A stretch of DNA of 64,000 bases from Mactromeris polynyma (taxonomy: Eukaryota > Mollusca > Bivalvia > Venerida > Mactridae), in contig JASFXZ010000005.1 in assembly GCA_032209605.1 (NCBI GenBank), positions 28,694,905 to 28,758,904 on the forward strand, written 5' to 3'. Below, in pieces: positions 45,781 through 57,483 of the stretch. Numbering within the stretch: the first letter of the stretch is position 1; the number at the start of each line of letters is the position of its first letter. The translations under genes were made by a program, and so were the position numbers. The notes below the pieces were generated by a model. The model was given only the letters and a program-made list of their open reading frames with translations. It ran no database searches and was not told where the DNA came from.

Positions 45781-48700
45781 TTAAAATCGGAGCTTCTGGA
45801 AAAACCATCTGTTTTTACCACTCTTGTATCTGAAAAAGTAAACAGATAAATGAATGGTATGATTTATACTGTACCAATGTATTAAATATTGTGGTATAAA
45901 CACAAACAACATACAGGGATAAATTTGAAAGCCAAGTTGGTCAATCCACTCCAACACTATTTGATCATTTTGAACACATCTCCACCTGGTAGATAATGTT
46001 ACTCGCATCAACACTGTGCGAGACTTAAAAACAGTAATCTTATTACAAATTTGTCACTGTTGTGTGCAAAAATTTACTCGAACTTGCGCAGTTGAGTGTA
46101 GATGCTAATGAATTAACAACCTTATTGCAAAGCCGGGTTATTAACGCCAGCATGAATATAAGCACTTAATCTTATCAGGTGTGCTTTCACATGACAAAAG
46201 AGGGACGCTCAATAAGTGGCGATCTGATACACTGGCATTATTTGCCAATTTGTCAGGTAAACACAATTCTCTTAACAAGAGTGACAAACTGTCACAAAAT
46301 ACGCCCATCATAAGTCAGAGCTCAGAGTTAAAACAAGACAAATTTTAGGTAATTTCTAAAATCAAAGGGTGATAACTCCTGAGTGACTTAAGCGATATGG
46401 CTGTTTATCGAACTTGGCCGAGTTATTATGCCCACAAACATTTTCACCAAGTTTTGTAAAGATCGGATGAAAACTCTTAGAGAGCGGAAACCATGTGGTC
46501 GCCAAATTTGGATAATTCAAGGGCCATAATTCCAAAGTGCCTGGGGCGATGTGGCTGGTTATCGAACTTGGCCGAGATATTATGCCCACAAACATTTTCA
46601 CCAAGTTTGGTAAAGATCGGATGAAAACTCTTTGACTTAGAGAGCGGAAACCATGTGGAAAAGCCCGCCCGCCTTGAGTGTTCCCATGATACGTACCGTT
46701 TTTCTAACAAGTGTATAAAAATGTGATTGCATACAGTATGTCTTATTTGAACATTCATATTACCGTCTCCAACACTTTTATTTCTTTGCAATCAGCACAG
46801 TATAAATATATACTTTCAAAGTAATACCATCAATAAAAGACGATGTTTGTTTGTGTTTCTAAGACAAATACAGCAATAGTAGCTCATAACAAGACGAATG
46901 GCCGACATCACAGATATGGAAGAACACAAGGTGTCAATTCTTCAGCTTTTAACAATTGTATGGGGGCACACAAAGAAATATTTTCCAACCTACCACCCAC
47001 AAAATTATCCACAAATTCCTTCATTATACAAGAACAAAATACATCCACCAAGAAGCATGTCAGTAAATTCATGCATTGGGTACAAACCTTTCTTCGAACT
47101 TTGCTTTCACATCACGCTTAGCTTTACGTTTCTTGGCTGGATCTTTGAATGCTTCTTTGTTGACTGCACCCTTATCGAATCCAACATCAACGGAATATCT
47201 GGAAAAAAGTAATTAACTTTCATTCCAGTGTTTAAGTTTTAACATATCCATAAAAAAACTGTGATAGGTAATGTCAATAGGCCCAGGACAGGATTGTTTC
47301 GGACAAAAGAGAAACTTATAATTAAACAAATTACAGGCCTCTTTCTATAGTTCTGATGGGTCAAGTCAAGACTATCTGACCCATTCCCAAAGTCAAATAC
47401 ATGTATGTTTTTTTCTCAATCAGAAAAAATCCCAATCAGAAGCACCTACAAAATATTGTCTACTGGAGTGACCTGGTACATCTTGATGCTCTTTGAATAA
47501 ATGTTTGAAGACATTTTGCATCTTTTTGACAGTTGGTATAAGAAAGGTAGATTAGAATCAGGGTTTTCCCCCCGACGCACAAATTTGTGCGTTTTGGCAC
47601 ACCTTTTGGCTGAATGACCCGTAAAAATATTCCTAGAGCGTCACGTGGGACGCAAACGCAATGCTGGTCGAAATTTAGGTACGAATGCGCTAAATTCGAA
47701 AGTTATTGGGTATGAACGTAGTGATCTCCCTTTACATACATTGTTATACTGTTCTGGGAGAGCACTTCGAAGTGATTAGACTATGTTATTTGTTTGACGG
47801 CAAGTGCCTACTTTTATGCTTATGTATATAAAACCATTCTAAACATGTGGCAGTCAAGCTGACGACGTTTTATCGTCTGAATCAAAATGAAATATAAACC
47901 AGAACCGGGCCCAAGCTCCCCCCAAAAAAGCAGTGTAACTGTAAGCAAACCTCAGGTATTTTTTGGGGAAAGCTGGCTTAGTAAATATCAGTGGTTGTAT
48001 ATTGAAAATGGTCAAATGAAATGCCACCCATGTGTTCAAACTTGTCAAGACAATCCTTTTATGCATCCAGGCTTATAAGGCATCAACAAATTAACTTGTA
48101 TGTAAATGCATTGACATCTTTAAAACTCCCTGTGGACTTAAAAAGCATAAAAAAAGACCCCCAAATGAAGCCCCTATGGGGACACTGTGACCCCCTAAAA
48201 GAAAATTCAAGGGAAAACCCTGAGAATGCTTGTTTATATAAATTTTAGATATGTTTAACCATGAAAATTTTCAAAATTGGTCACACCACATTTCCCCCCC
48301 AATTTATCTAGGGGTCTTTTCACCACAATGGACGGAAAAAGGCCTGAATTACAAACAGGAAGTGTAGTTTTTAAAAACAGCCATTTTATCAAATGTATAA
48401 AATAAATTCCACAAAAAAAGAAAATTGTGTGAATCGACACCTTCAAATCATGGCCCAAGTTGAAGCGAGACTCCTGACAGTGTGCCTCTACCAACAAAAC
48501 TTGTATTAGTGACATTGGTAACGATGTCGAGTACTTCCCAAGGTTTTGAATGACGATTTTTGGTAAAAATGGACACTTGGATAAGGGGAAACAGCCAATA
48601 TTCGGCAGTAAATTTAACCCCCAAAATCACTGTGATGCAATGCTTTAGAGTATGTCTGTGTGAAGGCATTAACATGCCATCTTCTCAAAGTAATTACATA

Positions 48701-51535
48701 GCTTTTTTGGATAGAAAATCAAATCTACATTCTTCATGGAAATAAACACATTATGAGAAAAACAGCTCAATGCAAGTCAGTAGTGGACCAAAAGAATAAT
48801 ATGAACGACTTACCTTGTGGGCATAAGATGGTTAAAGTTGTATACGCGAACAAATGGCTTGACCTTTGACCTCTGCTTCATCTTTTTCTTGCCCATTCCT
48901 CTGATTACACGTCTTGGGTATCGTTCAATACCAGCTACAAGAGCATGGCCGTATGGTTTATCTGAGGTACCATCATCATAGTTCTGTAAATGCAAAGAGT
49001 AAATATTAACACACAATGTTTCGCGACTAAAAACCATCCTATTACCATAGGAATTAATGTAATACAGGGATGCCAACAGTGAAGTGTCAGTGGTTTTTTT
49101 GGGGCATTTTTGGGGCCGAAATTCAGACCCATTCCCCTCACTCAAAAGTATGTTTTTTCCCCCTTTTCTCAGTTAAAATTCCTCTCCTACAGCTTTTTTT
49201 TTAAATTGGAGATATGTTGCCAGTATTGTTGATATTTTTAGTCAGAAAGATAGAAACATTGACCTGTAATGAAACTAACCAATCTGTTAGCATATTTACA
49301 TCACTGCAACAAAGAAGTGTAGTGAATATAGACATAGAAATGTATACTTTAAATGCACATTATTTTCACCCTATTTTCCCCTCTCAACGCTATTTTCCCC
49401 TATTTAAGGGCCCTGCCACTATTCCTCTAGAAGTGAAAAGAAACACTGAGTGTGAAAAAAGAGGAAAATTTTGCCGGGGTCAAGGGGGCCGCATATGTGG
49501 GGGCCAAGTCGCCTAAAGAAAATGCATTTTGGACATTTTTGCATCATTTTGGAAGGGTTTCCTTGAAGCTTTTGCTGTAATACACAGTTACTTCTGATGT
49601 AAAAAACCATTGTCATTCTGGTATTGGCAGACAACTTACTTCAAGTTATTCCATGCCCTTATCATTCTTATTGTACAATCATGTTACAATGTGGGAAAAT
49701 TAATCTCGCATTCTGCGCTCCTTATGTTATCAGATCTACTTCATTCTTATAAATCCGAGGTAAAAGAAAATAAAAAGTCCAGAATCAAAAGTCAATCCTC
49801 CACTCCCTAAAGCTATTATATCCAAAGTGGGGATACATATTAGGTGTAGAAGCTTGTGGAGTGTTTAATGTTAATTAGTGCTGTAAAGGACAGACAGAGT
49901 GTTGAATGTTAATTAGTGCTGTAAAGGACAGAGAGAGTGAAATCAACGTGTTGAGCCAGTTTTGTAACCAGTTTTCGCGACCCGCACAATTATCAAATTT
50001 CGAGTTAGAATGCGAAGATATTTATCTATATTTGTCGACAACAAGAACATTTTCTAGAATTTCAACGATTTCTCGAAATGAAAACATCGTAAGGTTATTT
50101 TATGCTTTTGAATGCGATAGTCGAATCTTCATCCATGACAAAAATAAATAAGGTTCGGACCATTGTTTTGTTAAAGTTTTACCATAAACTGGTATTCATC
50201 ACTTCCTCAGATCAGTAACAGTCTCTAGACAACGTGCAGCATATATATGCCCAGATCAGTGCATCGCTTTTGTTTTGTGACCTAGGTCTGGTGCGATAAA
50301 CAGGCGGTTTGTCATTTCAAGAAAAGAATAACAACAACTGCATGGTTGCGTTTAAAACCCGTCCTCAGTACTTGGGTAATGTTTAAAATCGTGTCGACCG
50401 TATTACGCCTGGATTTTTTTGTACCCCCCCGCCCAAATTTTCTCCTTGGATTTATGTTTTTCATGAGATCAACCCCTGGGCTACCCAAATCCGCTGAATG
50501 CAGTTGTGATTTTTGCTGCACAGAAACTTTTGCCCAGCAGTAAATATCATCATACCTCGAGTCCTGATGCACAGGAGTGATTTCCTACATAATGACCTTT
50601 TTATAGTTACCACGGGTCAGACTATGTGACCCAATCCCAAATATATTGTTTTTTCCCAATCAGAAAAAAAATTCTCTTTCAGAATTTAAAGCCAAGACAG
50701 CCCTGCGTTCAGTTACGGCTATCAGTGGCGAACGTTTAGTGATGTATCCATTGGCTGCACACGGGAACCAAATTGAAAAAAACGTTTCAAAACGATAGGG
50801 CTGTTAGCTGTAACTGAACACAGGGCAGGCCTTCAAGTTTAGATAATTAACTTTTCAAAACTTGTTTTTCAATCGTATTCGACACTGCAACTAGCATAAA
50901 TGAACGTATGATATCTTGGAACAGTATCGCTATATAATTTATTCTGGCAGATAAACACATTCAGTTAATTCGAACATGAGCAACTATACAAAACGGGCTA
51001 GAGCTCTGAAAAAATTAAGGCAAAGTCTGGAGAGGGAAAAGTGGGAATGGGTCCCATTTCTAGACCAAACTTAATAAGGAAAGCACCATGCATTCAGTTT
51101 AGACATCGACTAGGTAAGTTACATCCAGTGGCAACACATTCAAAGGATTGCTCATTGAATGGGAAGACCTGGTTAAATAAATATATCATATACAAACACT
51201 ATGCAGGAGTGATATATAGAACGAAAGATAGCTGCCTTCCAATCGTTCATCATGTAATTTGTAAACTGGGTCAAGTTTTATTCATCATAAAGCAAATACA
51301 TTGAAATAGTATATGTTCAGGCCTAAGCATCTTGTACAATGACATCTCTGTCTGAAGTAATATCTGTTAAACGATGCACAAAACTTCTGCCAAATGTTGT
51401 ATGAAAAAGTTAATGTGATGTACCATATATGACAGACAAAATAAAGTTTCTCACCTTTACAATGACAGCTTTCCTACCAGCAAATCTGCCTCCGAGGACC
51501 AGGACAACCTTCCCAGGTTTCATAAACTTGCCCAT
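45781..51535 (-). CDS. RPL27: 60S ribosomal protein L27 (eL27)
   Basis: The coding exons are 51535-51455, 48983-48814, 47198-47088 and 45829-45781 (81+170+111+49 nt), all with GT-AG introns and matching phase, giving 136 residues plus stop, the usual animal length. The product starts [20 protein letters not shown] (KOW-type SH3-like region, about residues 5-36). It continues with the DDGTSDKPY block, [27 protein letters not shown], and ends [14 protein letters not shown], all hallmarks of eL27, a structural protein of the large cytosolic ribosomal subunit. The second and third introns split Arg codons 84 and 121. No damage is visible. The introns are long and full of repeats (46384, 48505, 50700) and one zinc-finger relic (47887). 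Confidence 0.97.
46384..46672 (-). mobile_element. Bivalve-type repeat with 154-bp tandem unit, in RPL27 intron 3
   Basis: ACTTGGCCGAG, TTATGCCCACAAACATTTTC, AAGATCGGATGAAAACTC and GAGCGGAAACCATGTGG occur twice, 154 bp apart (GCGAT at 46392 and 46546). The repeat is familiar from bivalve genomes by recall. Its strand is arbitrary. Confidence 0.65.
47575..47592. repeat. 18-bp perfect palindrome
   Basis: ACGCACAAATTTGTGCGT equals its reverse complement. It lies in RPL27 intron 2 about 300 bp before the zinc-finger relic, possibly part of the same inserted element. Confidence 0.6.
47887..48160 (+). pseudogene. Frameshifted zinc-finger relic, hAT/ZNF862-like
   Basis: An ATG at 47887 opens a Ser/Pro-rich start, then [20 protein letters not shown] and C two residues on. 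This W-L-x2-Y-x-W-L-x-G-x-M-x-C-x2-C pattern is that of the TTF-type finger of hAT transposases and ZNF862-like proteins. The frame then breaks near 48060. In another frame [15 protein letters not shown] follows, as expected for the second half (S-x-L-x-R-H, then A). It lies antisense in RPL27 intron 2, so it is probably a dead insertion. Family assignment is from motif recall. Confidence 0.45.
48505..48730 (+). mobile_element. R-B dispersed repeat, third copy, in RPL27 intron 2
   Basis: GCTTTAGAGTATGTCTGTGT, GAAGGCATTAACATGCCATC and TTTTGGATAGAAAATC match the 3' part of the R-B copies at 23455 and 30010. The target word GGCATTAACATGCC is uninterrupted here. Confidence 0.55.
49866..49940. repeat. 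38-bp tandem duplication in RPL27 intron 1
   Basis: AATGTTAATTAGTGCTGTAA followed by AGGACAGA occurs at 49866 and again 38 bp later. Confidence 0.8.
50700..50826. mobile_element. Small MITE, 127 bp, in RPL27 intron 1
   Basis: GCCCTGCGTTCAGTTACGGC (50700 on) and the reverse of GCTGTAACTGAACACAGGGC (to 50826) form 26-bp inverted termini with three mismatches. The interior is non-coding. No clear target duplication was found, so superfamily is open. Confidence 0.65.
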
Positions 51536-51791
51536 GGCTGAAATGAAAGGAATAAAAGGGTAAGTGCACAATTAATACAAACACATTTAGCTTTTTCATA
51601 AGTTGTCTATCATTTTCAGGTAGCTGCCCAACAAAAGTTAGATTTCCTCCGCATATCAGCCGAGTGGGTACAAAATGAGTATTCATAATGATCGAAGAAG
51701 ATGTGTACTTAAATTCTCTAAGGTATTTAAGCCAGGATAGGTGAAAAATATCAAGTTGCAAGACGATAAAATAACATGTTTAAAAACATAC

Positions 51792-51824
51792 TCGCAAATA
51801 TTGGTAGCGAACCGGAAAAGGAAG
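51792..51824 (-). promoter_or_regulatory. RPL27 first (non-coding) exon with 5' TOP tract
   Basis: On the reverse strand CTTCCTTTTCCGGTTCGC begins a short exon that ends before GTATGT at 51791. The coding exon follows an acceptor TTTCATTTCAG and begins CC then ATG. A transcript starting with an unbroken pyrimidine tract is the 5' TOP signature of ribosomal protein genes, which couples translation to growth (mTOR) signalling. The exact start site is inferred. Confidence 0.65.
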
Positions 51825-52079
51825 TTGATTCGGCGCGTTCGATTTTTATGATTTTTGAATAGGAACCTATTCTCGACGTAAGGCGCCGGTTGTAAGTAAA
51901 TCCCAGCGAACGCCGTATTTTATTTCAACACGGGACACGCTCGTCATTATGGTAACATTAAACTTAAGGTATTCCAACCATAAGGCGGTTTTTTATTTTT
52001 ATTTTTCGTTACTCAGACACGCCGACCCGATTTTTCGGCGAAATTGCAAAACATTAAATCTGAAGGGAACAGGAAAAAT

Positions 52080-52205
52080 TGTCGAGTTCAAACTTACGGA
52101 GAGGCGGGTCAATTCGTCCTAAAAACAATGTTCGTCCCGGGTCAATTCGGCCCGGGTCCATTCGGCATACTTTTAAACCAGAGTCAATTCGGCACACTTT
52201 AAAGA
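52080..52205. repeat. GTCAATTCGGC-rich repeat upstream of RPL27
   Basis: GGTCAATTCGTCC, GGGTCAATTCGGCCC, GGGTCCATTCGGCA and AGTCAATTCGGCACAC follow at about 20-30 bp steps. It is a short irregular tandem or part of a dispersed element. Confidence 0.5.
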
Positions 52206-52249
52206 TAATTATTATAACAAAAATCGGGAAGTTGTGATTCATTAACGAT

Positions 52250-53800
52250 TTTGGAATAGCATTAATTTATGTTTATAAGATGTTTACTTATAGTTGTATG
52301 AATTTGTATGCATTTCCTCTCTATTTGAAAAATTTACACTTTCAAATAAATAAAAATATTCATACATAATATGCGTAGTTGCGTTAGTCATTTACAATGG
52401 TGTTTCGTGTTTGTTCATTATTGTTTGTCTTATAAATAATTAAAACAGTTTGTTGCATTGTCATTCATGTACCTATATGTGTGAGTTAAACGACACTCTT
52501 TTTAAGTAGACTCTTCAAAGATGCAGGTGGTGTGGACACGTGCACCACGACCTAAACTGTGAAATATTTGGCAATTATATATAAAGAAGCGGATGTTTGT
52601 TAATTGCATTTAATTAATTAAATGAAAACATTTTTCGTTAATCGACACAATATTTAGATACTTAGATTTAAACAATAATCATTTTCATAAGAAACGTATT
52701 ATCTCTCAATTACAATAGTAAGACATACAATTGCAAATGTGTATCATACTTCAAATTGTCAGAGGACTGTTAATTTAAATGTATCTAATATGGTATTCGT
52801 TTATTTAATGTCATGTCATATAAAGTTGTACTCTATGTTAAACAGTGACTTATATGTCCATTGGGCTGGGTTTATTTATTTAATTTCATTTTTTTTTCTT
52901 GTAGCCACATACACATGCCACTCTAATAAACAATTTACTTCTACGATATATACATGATAATCCACATTCATCAAGAATACGTTTTACTTATTATATATAC
53001 AACCATTATCTACATCGGTTTTAAGCATATTATCTGATTTGAATAACAATGATCGGTTATTTTATTTTAATATTATTAACGAATATTTGATTATTTTAAA
53101 TTCTGATAGACATAGAAGTTCAAAAATTATTGTAAAAGGTTATTCTATAGAACATTTATAAGATCTTTTGAATGTGTAACGAACAAGCGTATACAAACTA
53201 TAGGTATTTAGGAACATTGAAAAAAAATAACTTAGAGAAATATTTCCAATAATTCCATGGTATCTGACAATAGTGATTTGGTGTTTGGTGTACATAATGT
53301 CTGATTATATTTTTGCGTATACTTTATTATAAAAAAAGAAAAGTCATTGATACTTAAAATTCTACATTTGATATTATAAAATGATTTCATTCAGACAGTG
53401 ACTCTCATATAGTATACCAAGTTGTAAGAATCTCCGCACTAGAATGAATATAGTACAGTTGTATCGCTTTTGCTCTATATTCATATGAAATATTCACGAT
53501 CATAAAATTTCATATTTTGGTTAGATACATTACACTGATCTACTATAAAACGTTTAAAGGAAATCTCTGCGTTAGAAAAAAACGGCCTTATTGTAGGATA
53601 CGCCTTTGATATAGTTTCAATAGAGACATACATTTTGACCATGCCTCATTCAGATCAAGTCACACAATGTGGCGGTGACTGACCTCATGAGTATTAACAA
53701 GGTTATAATGTATAATTGCACAAAGTTTTAATCCCAAAATGACCCATTTTCAAATTTGACTTAGACTTCATTAAGACAAACATTCTGACCAAGATTTAGC
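52250..53800. other. Intergenic DNA, no gene seen
   Basis: Strongly AT-rich, without supported exons, arrays or inverted termini. Confidence 0.45.
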
Positions 53801-53807
53801 ATGCTCA

Positions 53808-54050
53808 GCTAGCTCTGTTAGTAAAGTGCTTGACTGTTACCCAGCAGATCCGGGATCAATTCCCGGGTTGGGGAGGTTATATTCTTCCGTAACACTGACT
53901 AAGGTCATGCCCCCCATAGTTGCTTAAGTTAGTACTGGTTAAATATTAATTCCAGGAACACTGGTTAGGTCAACTGGCCGCCGTATGCTGTATGAAAAGT
54001 TGTTGAAAAATGGTGGAAAATCTGATGAAAACTAACAAACAAAGCAGTGA
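53808..54050 (+). mobile_element. tRNA-derived SINE, most complete copy
   Basis: GCTCAGCTAGCTCTGTTAG is the box A side, and CCGGGATCAATTCCCGG is a perfectly pairing T-arm with box B. The body has GTTATATTCTTCCGTAACA, GTTAGTACTGGTT, AATTCCAGGAACACTGG and TTGTTGAAAAATGG. The tail is AACAAACAAA. The anticodon arm pairs poorly, so it is a SINE rather than a gene. Confidence 0.7.
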
Positions 54051-55352
54051 CCAAGAGTCATGAAAATCATGTAATAGGCGTTGTATCTAGTCTAAGAGCG
54101 TTAACAAGCTAACTGTTGACGATGCACCACTCACGATCACGAATACAGGGTGATCCAAATGAAGGTTCCAAGTTTGAATCCTACTCGGGGCAAATGGATT
54201 TTTCATAGTTATATTTGGTGTCTAATATGGGGCAAGATGTTCCTGTGCAATGTCCCTTTTCCTTTGAGCAGTATACGAACTTATGCATCTTCATACATAT
54301 TTTACTTAACAACTTAAACTTCGACTAGCAACCTTCAAGGTAACTTTGTATTCCAAATAATATAGCATGTGTTCCCTTTTGGCCATCATTTTTTTTTACC
54401 TCCTCCTGCCAACATTTTTCCAGACAGAATCTGAGAAACTTAAAATAAAAAAAACTCTCGCCTAATGGACATAATCAAACAGTTGTTGTTTTGATCTATA
54501 TAATAATGTCGATTGCGGGTAAGATTTTGAAATTTTATCAACACATTTTATAATTTGTTGTGGGAAAATCCGTCGGTCCTGTTATAATATGCTGTGCTAT
54601 GTTGCAGTGTGCTATTAGTATTTCTTGTTTTACAACGGCTATTTACTGTTGTTGAATATTGCCATCACAGTATCCCATATGTAATAAGGAGCGACTCTTT
54701 CATTGTCCCAAACGTATTAGACAACATTCCGTGAACTCGCCTTAATTTCAATGCGAGAAACGTAATATCACAGACGCAACATACTCCGCATGGAATTTAG
54801 TCATTTCCAGGAGTAGAAATAAGTACTACATCCCTAACCGAACTTGTACCCAACGTGAATATGACATTTGAAGTCGCATAGTTATATTTACATGTATGTA
54901 ATGATTATTTTCATATCTCCTTATGGGGAGACTGTTGGCTTTAATTAGGTATTTCGTGCAGCAACTTCTTCTTTCCATCCATTTTTCCTATAACTGCGTC
55001 ATATGGATCATATAAGCTCATATAGCTTTTGGTGTGTGGTATTTCTTGCTCAAATTCTTCATTCATATACTGTTCACTGTGTTATATTGGTCATATAAGC
55101 TTTTGAAGACAGTTTGTTTTACTTGCAATATAAACATGACTGTACCGATCCTCACACATGACAGTTATATAAGGTTTTCAAAACCTTCTGTTTCGACTGT
55201 CTTGCTTCCACGTCAGTTTCGGATTAAAACGAGCCTTAGCTGGTTTTTCTATGTAAGGCTCTGATGTGATGTCATTTTGAATCATAAAAAATAATGCATA
55301 TTTCGATCCGATTTTAGCCTTTCTTCCCTATAGACTATACCTACAGTATTTT
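54051..55352. other. Intergenic DNA, no gene seen
   Basis: No supported feature; a 76-codon frame near 55.0 kb shows no domain. Confidence 0.4.
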
Positions 55353-55687
55353 ACTGACAATTTCAAGGCTGTAAATCGCTGTATGGTTATTATTTATATT
55401 TGTGTTTTAAATGTATTATTTCACTTTATATAGTGTTCATGTTAGTTTCTCCCAAATTTGACTTGTCCTCTGATGTATTCCATCCATTAATCACCCTGTT
55501 TGCCCTCTTTGATTCGCCTTGTTATCCCTTATGGTCGGTCAGGCCATTCCTTGCGCCCCTGTTCCCTTACGTATGTACCTTTCAGCCTCCTCAAATAACT
55601 TATGTGTTATGTTGTTTCCAGGTCTGTGTGGGGAGGCATTGACTTATGTATGTGGCGTTCGCTGTAGCACCATATTCTCTCTCTTTT
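55353..55687 (-). mobile_element. R-A repeat, near full-length copy
   Basis: The order is reverse of 9597: CTGACAATTTCAAGGCTG, ATCGCTGTATGG, TTTCACTTTATATAGTG, CCATCCATTAATC, GCCATTCCTTGCGCCCCTG, TCTGTGTGGGGAGGCATTG and CTGTAGCACCATATTCTC. Confidence 0.65.
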
Positions 55688-56228
55688 CAATCGTTACTCA
55701 GTAGGCTGAGAAACTGGGTATGCCACTCAACGTGCCTGTGCGTCCTTGTTTACAACAACATTTGCTTGTTAGTTGGTCGCATCATATTTATGCTGAAACT
55801 ACTTTTTCCAGAAGTGGAGTAAGAATAATAGATAAGTAAATCGGTCGAAAAATAGTCCAACATTTGAGCCTCTAAACTTTTGAGGCTAGCATTTACTTAT
55901 ACTATTAAACTATATAAACGGCTTTGTATGTCTATTTTAAAACGTGATAAGTAAATGCAATTATTCTAAATGCCTAAAACAAGTTGTCTAATCAAAAATT
56001 CAAATGTGTGGCATCGGATTCAGGACGAAACGTACCATTGAACAAACGCACCGTTGTAATAATAAGTATTGTTCGTTTGTTACAAATAAAATCAAATATC
56101 CATGATCTATAGCGAACACATCAATAAAACAAACTATGTGGTTTAGTTAACTTTTATTAAAATTTAATTATACAAGCTTATTACAAAAATACAACAAAAG
56201 CTCACAATCGCACTCAAATACTGCATAA

Positions 56229-56361
56229 ATACAGTAAACTCCAGTTATAAAGATATCGCTTACTGCGATATACCACTTATAACGATACTAATCTCACGGT
56301 CCAAGCCAGCTTGCTCTATATTTATTTTGATTATACTCCGGTTTATTATATCGCAATTAGT
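56229..56361. mobile_element. Possible pogo-like MITE fragment
   Basis: TACAGTAAACTCCAGTTATA opens a block with TATCGCTTACTGCGATATA and CTCCGGTTTATTATATCGC. The TACAGTAAA end is of the type at 38970 but the rest differs, and the second end is damaged. Confidence 0.4.
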
Positions 56362-57202
56362 CCTTACATGTGAAGAAGATAATGCGTGTCGACTTGCTAG
56401 CCGCCCGAAAGGTGCTAAATGCTGGTAATTTTATAATAACAATCGTCAACGCTAAATGCCGGTCCAACAAGTGAACACGTTATAACCCGTACATTCTTAA
56501 GCGCTGTTCAACTTTTGTGGAAAAACAAGTTTGGTCTTTCTTAAATAATAACTCCTACACGTAATTTTGTTTTATTACTTTTCATACCTCGCCAAAAGTT
56601 AAACAGTTGACGAAAACGACGAATCAGTCCGTGGCGAATGACACAGAACTAATTCCGGTTCAAAAACGAAAGTAAGACATGTCACCGATTTCCAAAGCTG
56701 TTGAAGTTAATTGTGATCAGTCGACGTCCAAATAATGTAATATTCGTTGAATAATATTGGATATTAGAATGCTATTACTAATTTATAATTAACGCACATT
56801 TTTAGTGATTAATATTAGGCTCCCTTTCAACTGCCGATTACATCTGCGGAAAAGGTTAGCGTTGGATACAACGATATTCGTATTTACGTATGTGTTTGTG
56901 AATTGCATTTTTGAAATAGTGAGTGAAAACTTCTAATTTCTATCACATAAATCTGCGTTGCAATCAGAAACAAAGCCACTTGCTCAAGAACTAAAGACAT
57001 TACCTTGGCATTTTACATTTTACGTTCTCTGAATCTGAAAGTCTTGAACACAAAACCAGTGTTCAATACCGAACAACTTTGGTTCTTTCTGCGCTTTGAT
57101 TTTTGTAATTGATGTTTCTGCCTTCTGTACAATCTAACGGATATATATTTTGATTATGATACATATACGAGTACATTGTCAAAAGTTTTGTTAGTGATCG
57201 GG
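56362..57202. other. Intergenic DNA, no gene seen
   Basis: No supported feature between the MITE fragment and the 3' side of the vWA gene. Confidence 0.4.
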
Positions 57203-57208
57203 TTTATT
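57203..57208 (-). terminator. Possible polyadenylation signal of the vWA gene
   Basis: AATAAA on the reverse strand about 276 bases beyond the stop codon is a reasonable 3' end signal. Others cannot be excluded. Confidence 0.35.
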
Positions 57209-57483
57209 AAAATAAAAATATATTTTAAAAATATTACCTAAATCTTTTTATCAAAACAATTGCAATTCTGTTACCGGCAAACTAACATACTTATTATGTT
57301 GAAATAACTTTGGATGATTTATATTCAAGATTTCAAACTTATACAGAATAAATTAAGATCAGGAAGCGTGTTAAACAACTTAAGCCCAATTTCTGCAAAT
57401 CTTAAAATAGTGTAAATATGGTTAACTGTATAGCACTACAATATATTTCCAGTGCATCATCTACGTTTTCACATCTCTCCCGC

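Noticed and set aside
51041..51304. 87-codon plus-strand frame in RPL27 intron 1
   Set aside because: No domain, antisense to the gene, no splice context; probably chance.
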